Of a stretch of DNA of 7,866 nucleotides, positions 1 through 6,736 are shown one piece after another. The notes under the pieces were generated by a model. The model worked only from the letters and a program-made list of their open reading frames with translations, did not search any database and had not been told where the DNA came from. Position 1 is the stretch's first letter, and every line of letters starts with the position of its first letter. Both the position numbers and the translations under genes were made by a program. The stretch spans positions 27,597 through 35,462 of the forward strand of contig NVSZ01000011.1 in the NCBI GenBank assembly GCA_002732845.1. Direction: 5' to 3'. This stretch comes from Rhodospirillaceae bacterium (GTDB taxonomy: Bacteria > Pseudomonadota > Alphaproteobacteria > Rhodospirillales > Magnetovibrionaceae).

Positions 1-587
1 AGGCGCAAATCGCCCACTTTGATTTGGCCCGTGATGATATGAAGGCCGATACCATCCGCGACGCCATCAACTATCACACCAAGCCTCACGCCATTTCGAT
101 TTTAGCGGCCGAAATTGTGGGCGAAGACTTTCACGCGCGGTTTTCCGCAACCGAACGCGAATACCTGTACGTGATTTTGAATCGCCGTGCCCGCGCCGCC
201 CTGAAAATCGGGCAAGTGTGGTGGGTTCCCGTGCCACTGGACGCTGCCGCCATGAACGAGGCCGCACAAATTTTGGTAGGCAAGCACGATTTTTCAACGT
301 TCCGCGCGTCCTTTTGTCAGGCCGATAGCCCGGTCAAAACCTTGGACGAAATTACCGTCACAGCGGTCGGCGAAGAAATCCACGTCAAGGTCCGCGCCCG
401 GTCTTTTCTGCACCACCAAGTCCGAAACTTCGTCGGAAGCCTCAGTTGGATTGGCACCGGAAAATGGACCAAGGCCGACCTGAAAAAAGCCTTAGAGGCC
501 CGCGACAGAAATGCCGGAGGCCCCAAAGCGCCCTCTGACGGGCTGTACATGGTGCGTGTGGGTTACGAAGAACGCGACGATGCCTAA
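1..587 (+). CDS. truA: tRNA pseudouridine(38-40) synthase TruA, 5'-truncated by window edge
   Basis: TruA converts uridines 38-40 of the tRNA anticodon stem-loop to pseudouridine in the cytoplasm. The open frame is already running at position 3 (residues AQIAHFD...), so the TTG at 24 is not the start. About 194 C-terminal residues are visible, against roughly 245-270 for the family. The family's catalytic Asp motif (RTDAGVHA) normally sits just before the QIAHF-type segment and therefore lies immediately outside the window. Visible family marks are ATEREYLY (the conserved Tyr of the active-site strand), HDFSTFRAS, and the C-terminal [13 protein letters not shown] segment. In alphaproteobacteria truA often follows def and fmt, but those genes would lie upstream and cannot be seen here. 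It converges with the GDT1-like gene only 13 bp away. The identification is firm. Confidence 0.96.
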   Translation, partial: AQIAHFDLARDDMKADTIRDAINYHTKPHAISILAAEIVGEDFHARFSATEREYLYVILNRRARAALKIGQVWWVPVPLDAAAMNEAAQILVGKHDFSTFRASFCQADSPVKTLDEITVTAVGEEIHVKVRARSFLHHQVRNFVGSLSWIGTGKWTKADLKKALEARDRNAGGPKAPSDGLYMVRVGYEERDDA

Positions 588-600
588 AGGTCCAGACCTC

Positions 601-1209
601 TTAAAATAGTCCATTGTGCGTTGGTAAGTTTACCAACCGCCATATGGCTAGGCCGGACATGCTGACAAACAGTACACCCGCAGCGCGATGCAGCCACAAC
701 AAAGGAAGCCTGCGCAAGACCGTCTTTCCGGCCAACGTTCCGGCCGCAGAAGTCAAAATCAAGGCGACCGTGGCCCCAAACCAAACCGCCGATGCCGGAT
801 AAATTCCGGCCAAACCGGCCACCGAAATCTGTGTTTTATCGCCCATTTCGGCAAGAAAAATCATCAAAAAAGCGGTGACGAACAGGCTATGACCATTAAG
901 TTCGCCTTCGACTTCGCCATCGTTGTCCTCCACCTGCAACAACGATTGCACGCCAAAAACGGCAAACACTACAGCCATGGCGACCAGCACCCAAAATTCA
1001 GGTATCCACGCGGCTAAGGTCGAACCGAACACCACAGCAGCCGTGTTAAGCAAAACAAACGCGAGCACTGCGCCCAACAACACCGGGCGGGCACGGCCAT
1101 GTCGGGCCGCCAAAACCATACAGACCAATTGGCTTTTATCGCCAATCTCAGCCAAGGCGATCAACGCCATTGAGCCCCCGGCCGCTTGCCACCACATGCT
1201 CTCTAACAC
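601..1209 (-). CDS. UPF0016/GDT1-TMEM165 family membrane protein, probable Mn(2+) exporter (MneA/Mnx type)
   Basis: This is a 202-residue inner-membrane protein with the two-fold repeat of the UPF0016 (GDT1/TMEM165) family. Each half carries the diagnostic acidic motif in its first helix: EIGDKSQ at residues 21-27 and EMGDKTQ at 121-127. About six hydrophobic segments are visible, three per half, separated by a short acidic linker (VEDNDGEVEGEL, about 93-104). Characterised relatives move Mn2+ or Ca2+; bacterial and cyanobacterial members (MneA, Mnx) export manganese, so that is the inferred role. The start is GTG at 1209, preceded by GGAG with a 7-nt spacer. An ATG at 1197 is possible but has a poorer ribosome site. 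The GGAG is buried in a long hairpin (1214-1259), which suggests translational control. The gene lies downstream of the 144-aa gene on the same strand, with a 141-bp gap. Confidence 0.92.
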   Translation of the reverse strand: MLESMWWQAAGGSMALIALAEIGDKSQLVCMVLAARHGRARPVLLGAVLAFVLLNTAAVVFGSTLAAWIPEFWVLVAMAVVFAVFGVQSLLQVEDNDGEVEGELNGHSLFVTAFLMIFLAEMGDKTQISVAGLAGIYPASAVWFGATVALILTSAAGTLAGKTVLRRLPLLWLHRAAGVLFVSMSGLAIWRLVNLPTHNGLF

Positions 1210-1213
1210 TTCC

Positions 1214-1259
1214 GTTCTCCGTTTTCATTTAAGGTCGGTCTTAAATCAAAACGGAGAAC
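1214..1259 (-). promoter_or_regulatory. Long leader hairpin enclosing the Shine-Dalgarno of the GDT1-like gene
   Basis: On the minus strand, two 20-nt arms (1259-1240 and 1233-1214) are reverse complements with a single mismatch, around a 6-nt loop (ACCGAC). The outer part of the arms is GTTCTCCGTTTT paired with AAAACGGAGAAC. The GGAG ribosome-binding site (1220-1217) lies in the 3' arm, and the hairpin ends 4 nt before the GTG start at 1209. No U-tract follows it, so it is not a terminator in either direction. The pairing is seen directly; a role in closing the ribosome site is inferred. It could also be a dispersed palindromic repeat that happens to sit here. Confidence 0.72.
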
Positions 1260-1350
1260 ATTAAAATAAAAAAACCCGTCTCAAAGCACGATCATCGCAT
1301 GACCTCGCCAGACTTTAGGTCGTCTTGCATTATAATTTCAGGGGTTAAGT
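1260..1350 (-). promoter_or_regulatory. Possible promoter and structured 5' leader of the GDT1-like gene
   Basis: A perfect TATAAT (minus strand, 1334-1329) stands about 120 nt before the start codon, but the sequence 17 nt further upstream (CGCCTG) is a poor -35 box. Transcription from here would give a leader of roughly 110 nt. Within it GACCT and AGGTC can pair, AGAC and GTCT can pair in competing ways, and GAGACGGG followed by seven Ts (near 1280-1268) looks like the end of a terminator without a clear strong stem. The conserved GGGGAGUAG-type core of the yybP-ykoY manganese riboswitch is not visible. The boundaries and function are speculative. Confidence 0.3.
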
Positions 1351-1785
1351 TCAGGCGTTTCGCCGATTTTCGGCATCTAATTGCTCGCTTTCCAAGGCAT
1401 CACTCAGCAGCAAAACCAACCCATTACGGATATCGTCGCGCAACTTATTGCAGGCTTGAACATTCACACTTTTATGAAGTTCCCGGCAACGATTGAGCAA
1501 TATTTGGGCCTGATGAAGAGCCCGCAAACTTAAGAGGTTTTCCCGCATTTTTTTCACACCGCCCTGATCATGGGCAAATTCTTTCAGCACCGAGATTAAT
1601 TCACTGAACAAAAGGGCGCATTCTTCAAATTGGTCTTGTTGAACGGCCGCCTCGATCGCCTTGCCATAATGTTGCAGGCATTCACGATCAAGGGTTGTTT
1701 TGGTTTTGGCAGGGTCGGCCTGATCATCACGGGACGGGGCTGAATCAGAATCCAAATTCGCATCCGTATTATGATTTATATTCAT
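1351..1785 (-). CDS. Unrecognised small helical cytoplasmic protein (144 aa)
   Basis: I do not recognise this family. Residues 1-30 are polar, rich in Asp, Asn and Ser, and probably disordered. Residues 32-140 look almost entirely alpha-helical, in about three segments (32-70, 74-105, 110-138) with a leucine-rich amphipathic pattern, e.g. LLSLRALHQAQILLNRCREL. There are four Cys (37, 56, 100, 112) without a CxxC metal motif, no signal peptide and no membrane segment. A small helical bundle of this size recalls FliT/FlgN-type flagellar chaperones or other adaptor proteins, but no specific motif supports that. The ATG at 1785 follows AAGGGGCGGGACCT, a purine-rich ribosome site with somewhat long spacing. 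The gene is divergent from hldE and upstream of the GDT1-like gene. It is probably real: it is the only long frame in its region and has a start with an SD. Confidence 0.6.
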   Translation of the reverse strand: MNINHNTDANLDSDSAPSRDDQADPAKTKTTLDRECLQHYGKAIEAAVQQDQFEECALLFSELISVLKEFAHDQGGVKKMRENLLSLRALHQAQILLNRCRELHKSVNVQACNKLRDDIRNGLVLLLSDALESEQLDAENRRNA

Positions 1786-1800
1786 AGGTCCCGCCCCTTA

Positions 1801-1886
1801 TTCAACTGTTGTATTCAACATTCTAAATTTCAATATCTGCAACCTGAATACACTGATGCAAAATACCCTAAACCAGACGTTGTATT
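1801..1886. repeat. Short repeats in the divergent promoter region (TTCAAC and GTTGTATT pairs)
   Basis: TTCAAC occurs at 1801-1806 and 1814-1819. The span TGTTGTATTCAACA (1807-1820) forms a TGTTG/CAACA dyad. GTTGTATT occurs at 1808-1815 and again at 1879-1886. They lie 16-101 bp upstream of the 144-aa gene's start, where operators would be expected. The copies are short and the region is AT-rich, so chance is a real alternative. No regulator is identified. Confidence 0.3.
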
Positions 1887-1948
1887 TTATCAATCGTACA
1901 CATACACGCAAAAGTCTACTACCCATTTAGATTAGGCCTCTAGATACT

Positions 1949-1979
1949 GCGCACTTGGCGAAATTGGCGGAACACGCTA
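1949..1979 (+). other. tRNA-Leu-like 5' segment (acceptor and D-arm region only)
   Basis: The segment from GCGCACT (1949-1955) through TGGCGAAATTGG (1956-1967) to ACGCTA (1974-1979) closely resembles the 5' part of bacterial tRNA-Leu genes, where seven acceptor bases are followed by TGGCGGAATTGG...ACGCGCTAG. The D-stem bases GGC/GC and the invariant GG of the D-loop are kept. Downstream there is no anticodon stem, long variable arm or GGTTCGAATCC T-arm, and nothing pairs with GCGCACT. It is therefore not a functional tRNA. It is either a remnant or a chance match. Confidence 0.25.
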
Positions 1980-1983
1980 CAAC
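1955..1983 (+). promoter_or_regulatory. Weak sigma-70-type promoter candidate for hldE
   Basis: TTGGCG (1955-1960) and TACAAC (1978-1983) are spaced by 17 bp, each matching four of six bases of the vegetative consensus. Transcription would begin near 1990 and leave a leader of about 50 nt before the hldE ATG at 2041. It overlaps the tRNA-Leu-like segment, so the two readings compete. No stronger promoter was seen in the 255-bp divergent gap. Confidence 0.25.
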
Positions 1984-2040
1984 AACACACTGAAGAAATT
2001 CTAATGGTGAGCTTCCTCTGTTTTATGAATGCAGGTAACG

Positions 2041-3507
2041 ATGAGCGATATATCTGATTTAGCAGGCCTGATTGAAGGTTTAAACGGCGCACAAGTTTTG
2101 TGCATCGGCGATGTCATGTTGGATCGTTACGTTTCGGGATCTGTGGAACGCATTTCCCCCGAAGCCCCCATTCCGGTTTTGCGCATTGAAAGCGAACGCA
2201 CCATGTTGGGCGGCGTGGGCAACGTCGCGGCCAACATTCAGGCTTTAAACGGCGGCGGGCGGTTCATCGCCACGGTCGGCGACGACAGTGCGGGTCGTGA
2301 AGTTGAACATTTGCTAAAGGACTTATCCAACGTCCAGCCAAATCTGGTCACAATGATCAACCGCCCAACCACCCTAAAAACCCGGTTTGTCGGCGGCGCT
2401 CAACAATTGATGCGCGCCGATACCGAAAACACCGATCCTCTGGACGACGATATCCGCCAAAATATTCAGGCCAACGCCACAGCCGATATAGCGGCCCACG
2501 GCGCTTTGGTGCTTTCCGATTACGGCAAAGGCGTTTTATCCACCGCCACCTTAAAGGTCATCATTGAAGCAGCCAAAAAGGCCCGCGTCCCCGTGATCGT
2601 TGATCCCAAGGGCAATGATTACACCCGTTACGCCGGGGCCAGCATCGTCACACCCAACAAAAAAGAACTCAGCGAAGCCACCAACCTGCCCGCAGGCACC
2701 GATGACGAAGTGATTAAAGCCTGCCGCCAGTTAATTACAAGCTGTTCTATCGGTGGCGTTTTAGCGACCCGCAGTGCGGACGGCATGACTTTGGTCTTAA
2801 AAGACCAAGACCCCATCCACTTAACCGCCGAAGCGCGTGAAGTGTTTGATGTATCGGGCGCCGGCGACACCGTGGTTGCCACATTAGCTTTAGCCATCGC
2901 CAGCGGGGCCAACTGGACCCAAGCCGCCACATTGGCCAATACGGCGGCGGGCATTGTGGTTGGAAAATCCGGCACGGCGACGGTCAGCTCTGATGAATTA
3001 TCTCACGCCCTGCACGCCCAAGACTTAGACGCCGCCGGGGCCAAAGTCGCGACCTTGGATCAAGCCACCACGCTCGTCACCCAATGGCGAAATCGCGGCT
3101 ATAGCGTTGGTTTCACCAATGGCTGCTTTGATCTTTTACACCCGGGGCATATCTCGCTTTTAAGCCAGTCCAAACAAGCCTGTGATCGTTTGGTGATTGG
3201 CCTGAATTCCGACGCCTCGGTCAAACGTTTAAAAGGCGACAGCCGCCCAGTGCAAACCGAGGCGTCCCGCGCCGCCGTTTTAGGGGCCTTGGGCGCGGTT
3301 GATTTGGTGGTGATTTTTGGCGAAGATACTCCGATCAACCTGATCGAAAAACTACGCCCCGATGTTTTGGTGAAGGGCGCCGATTACACCATCGACACCG
3401 TAGTCGGCGCCGACATCGTGCAAAGCTACGGTGGAAAAATCGTGCTCGCCAAACTCGAAGACGGTCATTCCACCACCAACACCATCAAACGTTTAAGCAC
3501 GTCGTAG
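2041..3507 (+). CDS. hldE: Bifunctional heptose-7-phosphate kinase / heptose-1-phosphate adenylyltransferase HldE
   Basis: HldE carries out two steps of ADP-heptose synthesis for the LPS inner core: ATP-dependent 1-phosphorylation of D-glycero-beta-D-manno-heptose 7-phosphate, and, after GmhB removes the 7-phosphate, transfer of AMP. Counting from ATG 2041 (488 aa; E. coli about 477), the N-terminal PfkB/ribokinase domain spans about 1-325, with GGVGNVA at 57-63, LSDYGKG at 158-164 and DVSGAGDT at 270-277 (catalytic-base Asp276). The C-terminal cytidylyltransferase-like domain spans about 345-488, with TNGCFDLLHPGH at 359-370 (HxGH) and GLNSDASVKRLKG at 387-399. Both active sites look intact. 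ATG 2041 was chosen over the in-frame ATG 2029 because AGGT lies just before it, though with only a 4-nt spacer; 2029 has no visible SD. The other pathway genes (gmhA, gmhB, hldD) are not in the window. The MFS gene follows after 4 bp. Confidence 0.97.
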   Translation: MSDISDLAGLIEGLNGAQVLCIGDVMLDRYVSGSVERISPEAPIPVLRIESERTMLGGVGNVAANIQALNGGGRFIATVGDDSAGREVEHLLKDLSNVQPNLVTMINRPTTLKTRFVGGAQQLMRADTENTDPLDDDIRQNIQANATADIAAHGALVLSDYGKGVLSTATLKVIIEAAKKARVPVIVDPKGNDYTRYAGASIVTPNKKELSEATNLPAGTDDEVIKACRQLITSCSIGGVLATRSADGMTLVLKDQDPIHLTAEAREVFDVSGAGDTVVATLALAIASGANWTQAATLANTAAGIVVGKSGTATVSSDELSHALHAQDLDAAGAKVATLDQATTLVTQWRNRGYSVGFTNGCFDLLHPGHISLLSQSKQACDRLVIGLNSDASVKRLKGDSRPVQTEASRAAVLGALGAVDLVVIFGEDTPINLIEKLRPDVLVKGADYTIDTVVGADIVQSYGGKIVLAKLEDGHSTTNTIKRLSTS

Positions 3508-3511
3508 GCAG

Positions 3512-4699
3512 ATGCCGTTCCCGCCCAAAAGTAAATATATGTTGGCTCTGATCATCGCTTTGGTGGCGACGGGGCCTATTTCTACGGATATGTATTTGCC
3601 CGCCTTGCCCGATATTCGCGATGCCTTTGGCGTCACCACCTCGGGCGTTCAGTTGACCTTGAGCGTGTTTTTGTTTGGCTTGGCGTTTGCCCAACTGATT
3701 TTGGGACCGCTCAGCGATAAGTTTGGCCGTCGCCCGGTTTTGTTGGGCGGCTTGGCGCTTTATTTTGTCGCCAGCATCGCCTGTGCCATGGCCACCACCA
3801 TCGAAATCTTGATCCTTTCCCGGTTTCTTCAGGCCGTTGGCGTGTGTGCCGGGGGCGTGGTCGGACGCGCGGTGGTGCGCGACATTCATGGCCCCGGTGA
3901 AGCCGCGCGCATGCTGGCGTATATTGCCAGCGGAATTGCCGTGGCCCCCTTGGTGGCGCCGCTGATTGGCGGGCAACTGACCTTAGCCTTTGGTTGGCAG
4001 AGTATATTTTGGGCCATGGCGGTGATCGCCTTAGTGCTATTTTTCATCACCACGTCAGCCTTGGGGGAATCCAATCAATGGAAAAAATCCGATGCGTTAA
4101 ATCCCAAACGGTTCATGCGCAATTATTCCCTCTTAATCAAAGACGCCGACTATCGGTCATTTGTTTTGGCGTCTGCGCTTAACTTTTCGGGACTGTTTGC
4201 ATTTATTTCCGGGGCCAGTTTTGTGTTGATCGAAGGCTTAGGCCTAGACATCGAAACCTTTGGTTTTGCCTTTGGCTTTGTCGTGGTCGGTTTCATGGTG
4301 GGCGCACAAATCAGCGCGCGGTTCACCAAACGCATTGGACTGGAACGCATGATTGAAATCGGTGGGCGGCTGGCCATCATCAGCGGCTTTGTCGGCGTCA
4401 TGGTTCAATTTATCTTTCCACACAGTGTGTTTTTAGTCATCATTCCTATGGCTGTTTATCTTTGCAGCGTTGGTTTAATTTTACCCAATGCCACCGCCGG
4501 GGCCATAGCCCCGCACCAAGACATGGCGGGGGCCGCATCGGCCTTGTTGGGCTTTGTGCAAATGATGATGGCTGCAGGGGCGGGAATAATCGTTGGCAAA
4601 GTTCATGACGGCACCCCTATTCCGATGATGACCGTGGTCGCCGCCTGTGGATTTTTAGGGTGGTTTTTTACCAAGCGCAAAAAAGCAAACGAAGCCTAA
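3512..4699 (+). CDS. MFS multidrug efflux transporter, Bcr/CflA (DHA1) family
   Basis: This is a 395-residue inner-membrane protein of the major facilitator superfamily, with about twelve hydrophobic segments and no signal peptide. The Bcr/CflA signature TDMYLPALP in TM1 is at 25-33, motif A in the TM2-TM3 loop (GPLSDKFGRRP) at 65-75, and SRFLQAVG...GRAVVRD in TM4 at 103-124. The length matches the family, about 390-400 aa. Family members use the proton gradient to export drugs (bicyclomycin, chloramphenicol) or metabolites such as cysteine; the substrate cannot be read from sequence. The start lies 4 bp after the hldE stop, with only a weak AGG overlapping that stop, so translational coupling to hldE is likely. 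An in-frame ATG at 3539 is a less likely start. Its stop overlaps the convergent PBP gene's stop. No functional link with heptose synthesis is implied beyond co-transcription. Confidence 0.93.
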   Translation: MPFPPKSKYMLALIIALVATGPISTDMYLPALPDIRDAFGVTTSGVQLTLSVFLFGLAFAQLILGPLSDKFGRRPVLLGGLALYFVASIACAMATTIEILILSRFLQAVGVCAGGVVGRAVVRDIHGPGEAARMLAYIASGIAVAPLVAPLIGGQLTLAFGWQSIFWAMAVIALVLFFITTSALGESNQWKKSDALNPKRFMRNYSLLIKDADYRSFVLASALNFSGLFAFISGASFVLIEGLGLDIETFGFAFGFVVVGFMVGAQISARFTKRIGLERMIEIGGRLAIISGFVGVMVQFIFPHSVFLVIIPMAVYLCSVGLILPNATAGAIAPHQDMAGAASALLGFVQMMMAAGAGIIVGKVHDGTPIPMMTVVAACGFLGWFFTKRKKANEA

Positions 4700-6702
4700 T
4701 TCCCAAACAAGTTATCCATAATATTTTTGAGAATGTCCTTGGCCAAGCCTTCAATCTGGTTCGCCTTTTGGGATATCTCTTGTTCAAGTTCGGTTGCCGC
4801 CGTAGGCAATTGTTGCGACGGTAAGGCCCGCGCCGTCATATTGGATGTGGCCTGAACCATAAAGTCTTTCCACAATCGCGCCGGCAGGCTTCCGCCCGTG
4901 ACGCCTTTCATCGGCGTGCCCACATCGTTGCCCATCCACACCCCGGTGATCAGATTTGCCGTATAGCCAACAAACCAGCCATCACGGTAATCCTGAGACG
5001 TTCCGGTTTTTCCAGCGGCTTGTCGATTCAGGCGCGCGGCTTTTCCGGTGCCTTTTTCACCCGCGATCACACGGGTCAACATGGAATTCATGGCACCGGC
5101 ATAACTGGCCGGAATGACCCGCCCCGGTCCACCGCCGGACCGCACATACAATGGCTTTCCGGCAGCATCTTGAATTTCAACAATGCCGTAAGGCCAAAGG
5201 CCGATACCGCCCGTGGCGAAGGCCCCATACGCCGCGGTGAGTTCTATGAGGCTGATCTCACTAACACCCAAGGCCAAAGATGGTTTGTCGGTAAGGTACG
5301 CGGTGATGCCCAATTTTTTCGCCATGGCCCGCACATTGTCTCGGCCTGCGTCTTCCGCGACCTTCACCGCGATGGTATTAACCGACCGCATCATGGCATC
5401 CGACAAAGTCATTTCCCCGACGTATTCTTTTTTAAAGTTTTGCGGGGACCAGTCATCGATGGTCACGGGTTCATCAATCATGCGCGTCGCGGGCGTTAAT
5501 CCAGCTTCGAATCCTGCCAAATAAACAATCGGCTTAAACGCGGACCCCGGTTGGCGTTTGGCTTGCACGGCCCGATTAAAGTGGCTGGTTGCGTAATCTT
5601 TACCACCAAGCATCGCCACCACCGCCCCGTCCGTGGACAAGGCGACCAGAGCCAGTTCTTTGGCATCGCGTTGTTGGGCGCTGCCGCCTTTGACCATCAT
5701 GCGTTTTGCCGCAGCCACGGCTTGTTTTTGCAGCCGCGTGTCCAACGATACAAAAACCGTGACGTCTTGATCCAAGGTTACATAGTCTCCGATTTGATCC
5801 AAAATCCAATCGGTGTAATGGCGCGCCTGATAAAATGTTTTTCCGGACTTAGCCGATTTTCTCCACGTTTTAGGACGCACCACCGCGTCCGCATCGGCCT
5901 TTGAAAAATAACCCGCACGGACCATGTTGCCCAGCACCACTTCGGTGCGTTTTTTCGCCACGTCTAAGTTTCGAAATGGATTGTATTTGTTGGGGCCCTT
6001 TAACATGCCCGCCAACATGGCGGCGTGATAATCACTGAGATTGCTGGCCGGAACGCCAAAATAATAACGCGCCGCCGCATCAACGCCATACACGCTTTGT
6101 CCAAAATAAACGCGGTTCATATAAATGGTCAGGATTTCATCTTTGGTAAATTTTGCTTCCAGCCACAACGACAACAACACTTCTTGAAACTTCCGGCGAA
6201 AGGTTCGTTCGGATTTCAAAAATAGATTTTTCGCGGCCTGTTGGGTCAGCGTTGATCCACCTTGGCGAATGCCCCCGGCCCGCACGTTGACCCACATGGC
6301 CCGCGCGATACCGATCAAATCAATGCCAAAGTGATCGTAAAAACGTCGGTCTTCGGTGGCCAGAATTGCCTGAGGCAACATCAACGGCACATCAGCCAAA
6401 CGCACCGCCTGACCATAGCGGTCGCCGCGTCGGGTCAATTGGTAACCATCGCGGGTCAGCACCCGAACAATTGGTTTGCGTGACACCTGAATAGCTTCTT
6501 CGACATCGGGCAGATCCCAAGCGATATAAACAACGCCGACACCACCAACGATCACCCCCCACACGCTGGCGACACCCAACCAATACACAATGCGTTTCCA
6601 GCGTTGTTGCGGCTGAGGAGGCTGTTGTTTTCCACCGCCCGAGCGCGTTTTACCCGAGAACGAGGCATCTTTAACAGATGAACGAGGCTTGGCGAGTTTC
6701 AT
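4696..6702 (-). CDS. Class A penicillin-binding protein (PBP1A family): peptidoglycan glycosyltransferase/transpeptidase
   Basis: This bifunctional murein synthase polymerises lipid II and cross-links stem peptides in the periplasm. Its 668 residues comprise a basic, Pro/Gln-rich cytoplasmic tail (1-37), one membrane anchor (38-61), and a GT51 domain (about 85-260) with catalytic Glu117 in ATEDRRFYDH, RQGGSTLTQQAAKN at 146-159 and Glu174 in RKFQEVLL. The transpeptidase domain (about 310-620) has SAFK at 387-390 (nucleophile Ser387), SVN at 440-442 and KTGTS at 565-569. All catalytic motifs are intact. It lacks the roughly 100-residue OB-type insert that E. coli PBP1A has between the two domains, so it is a short-form PBP1A-like enzyme; I give no mrcA/ponA symbol. 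A short C-terminal tail (about 630-668) is polar and helical. The ATG at 6702 has only a weak AGGT about 11 nt upstream. The metallophosphatase gene is 38 bp upstream on the same strand. Confidence 0.96.
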   Translation of the reverse strand: MKLAKPRSSVKDASFSGKTRSGGGKQQPPQPQQRWKRIVYWLGVASVWGVIVGGVGVVYIAWDLPDVEEAIQVSRKPIVRVLTRDGYQLTRRGDRYGQAVRLADVPLMLPQAILATEDRRFYDHFGIDLIGIARAMWVNVRAGGIRQGGSTLTQQAAKNLFLKSERTFRRKFQEVLLSLWLEAKFTKDEILTIYMNRVYFGQSVYGVDAAARYYFGVPASNLSDYHAAMLAGMLKGPNKYNPFRNLDVAKKRTEVVLGNMVRAGYFSKADADAVVRPKTWRKSAKSGKTFYQARHYTDWILDQIGDYVTLDQDVTVFVSLDTRLQKQAVAAAKRMMVKGGSAQQRDAKELALVALSTDGAVVAMLGGKDYATSHFNRAVQAKRQPGSAFKPIVYLAGFEAGLTPATRMIDEPVTIDDWSPQNFKKEYVGEMTLSDAMMRSVNTIAVKVAEDAGRDNVRAMAKKLGITAYLTDKPSLALGVSEISLIELTAAYGAFATGGIGLWPYGIVEIQDAAGKPLYVRSGGGPGRVIPASYAGAMNSMLTRVIAGEKGTGKAARLNRQAAGKTGTSQDYRDGWFVGYTANLITGVWMGNDVGTPMKGVTGGSLPARLWKDFMVQATSNMTARALPSQQLPTAATELEQEISQKANQIEGLAKDILKNIMDNLFGN

Positions 6703-6736
6703 AACAGTTTCAGACCTATTTTTTATCAGACGCGAC

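Noticed and set aside
588..600. AGGTC-CA-GACCT between truA and the GDT1-like gene as a shared terminator
   Set aside because: The stem has only 4-5 bp with almost no loop, and no T-tract lies on either side.
1214..1259. The long hairpin as an intrinsic terminator
   Set aside because: No T-tract follows it in either direction; on the minus strand it runs straight into GGAA and the GTG start.
688..1264. Plus-strand open frames opposite the GDT1-like gene
   Set aside because: The products are rich in Asn, Thr, Gln and Lys with no domain, and the minus strand encodes a clear membrane protein with paired E-x-G-D motifs.
1268..1320. Intrinsic terminator ending in the T7 tract after the 144-aa gene
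   Set aside because: The T-tract is good, but no stable GC-rich stem lies directly before it; only weak or distant pairings are possible.
1210..1340. A yybP-ykoY manganese riboswitch ahead of the GDT1-like gene
   Set aside because: The conserved core sequences of that aptamer (GGGGAGUAG-type loop and its partner) are not visible, so the known class is not called.
1354..1364. GGCG-TTT-CGCC hairpin at the end of the 144-aa gene as a terminator
   Set aside because: It is only 4 bp, lies within the coding end, and no T-run follows.
1957..1980. Sigma-54 promoter (TGGC...GC) upstream of hldE
   Set aside because: The GG-to-GC spacing is wrong by at least 2 bp and the TTGC half is missing.
5020..5499. 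Long plus-strand open frames inside the PBP gene
   Set aside because: They lie opposite a firmly identified gene, have low-complexity His/Gly/Arg-rich products and no recognisable domains; they are antisense shadows.
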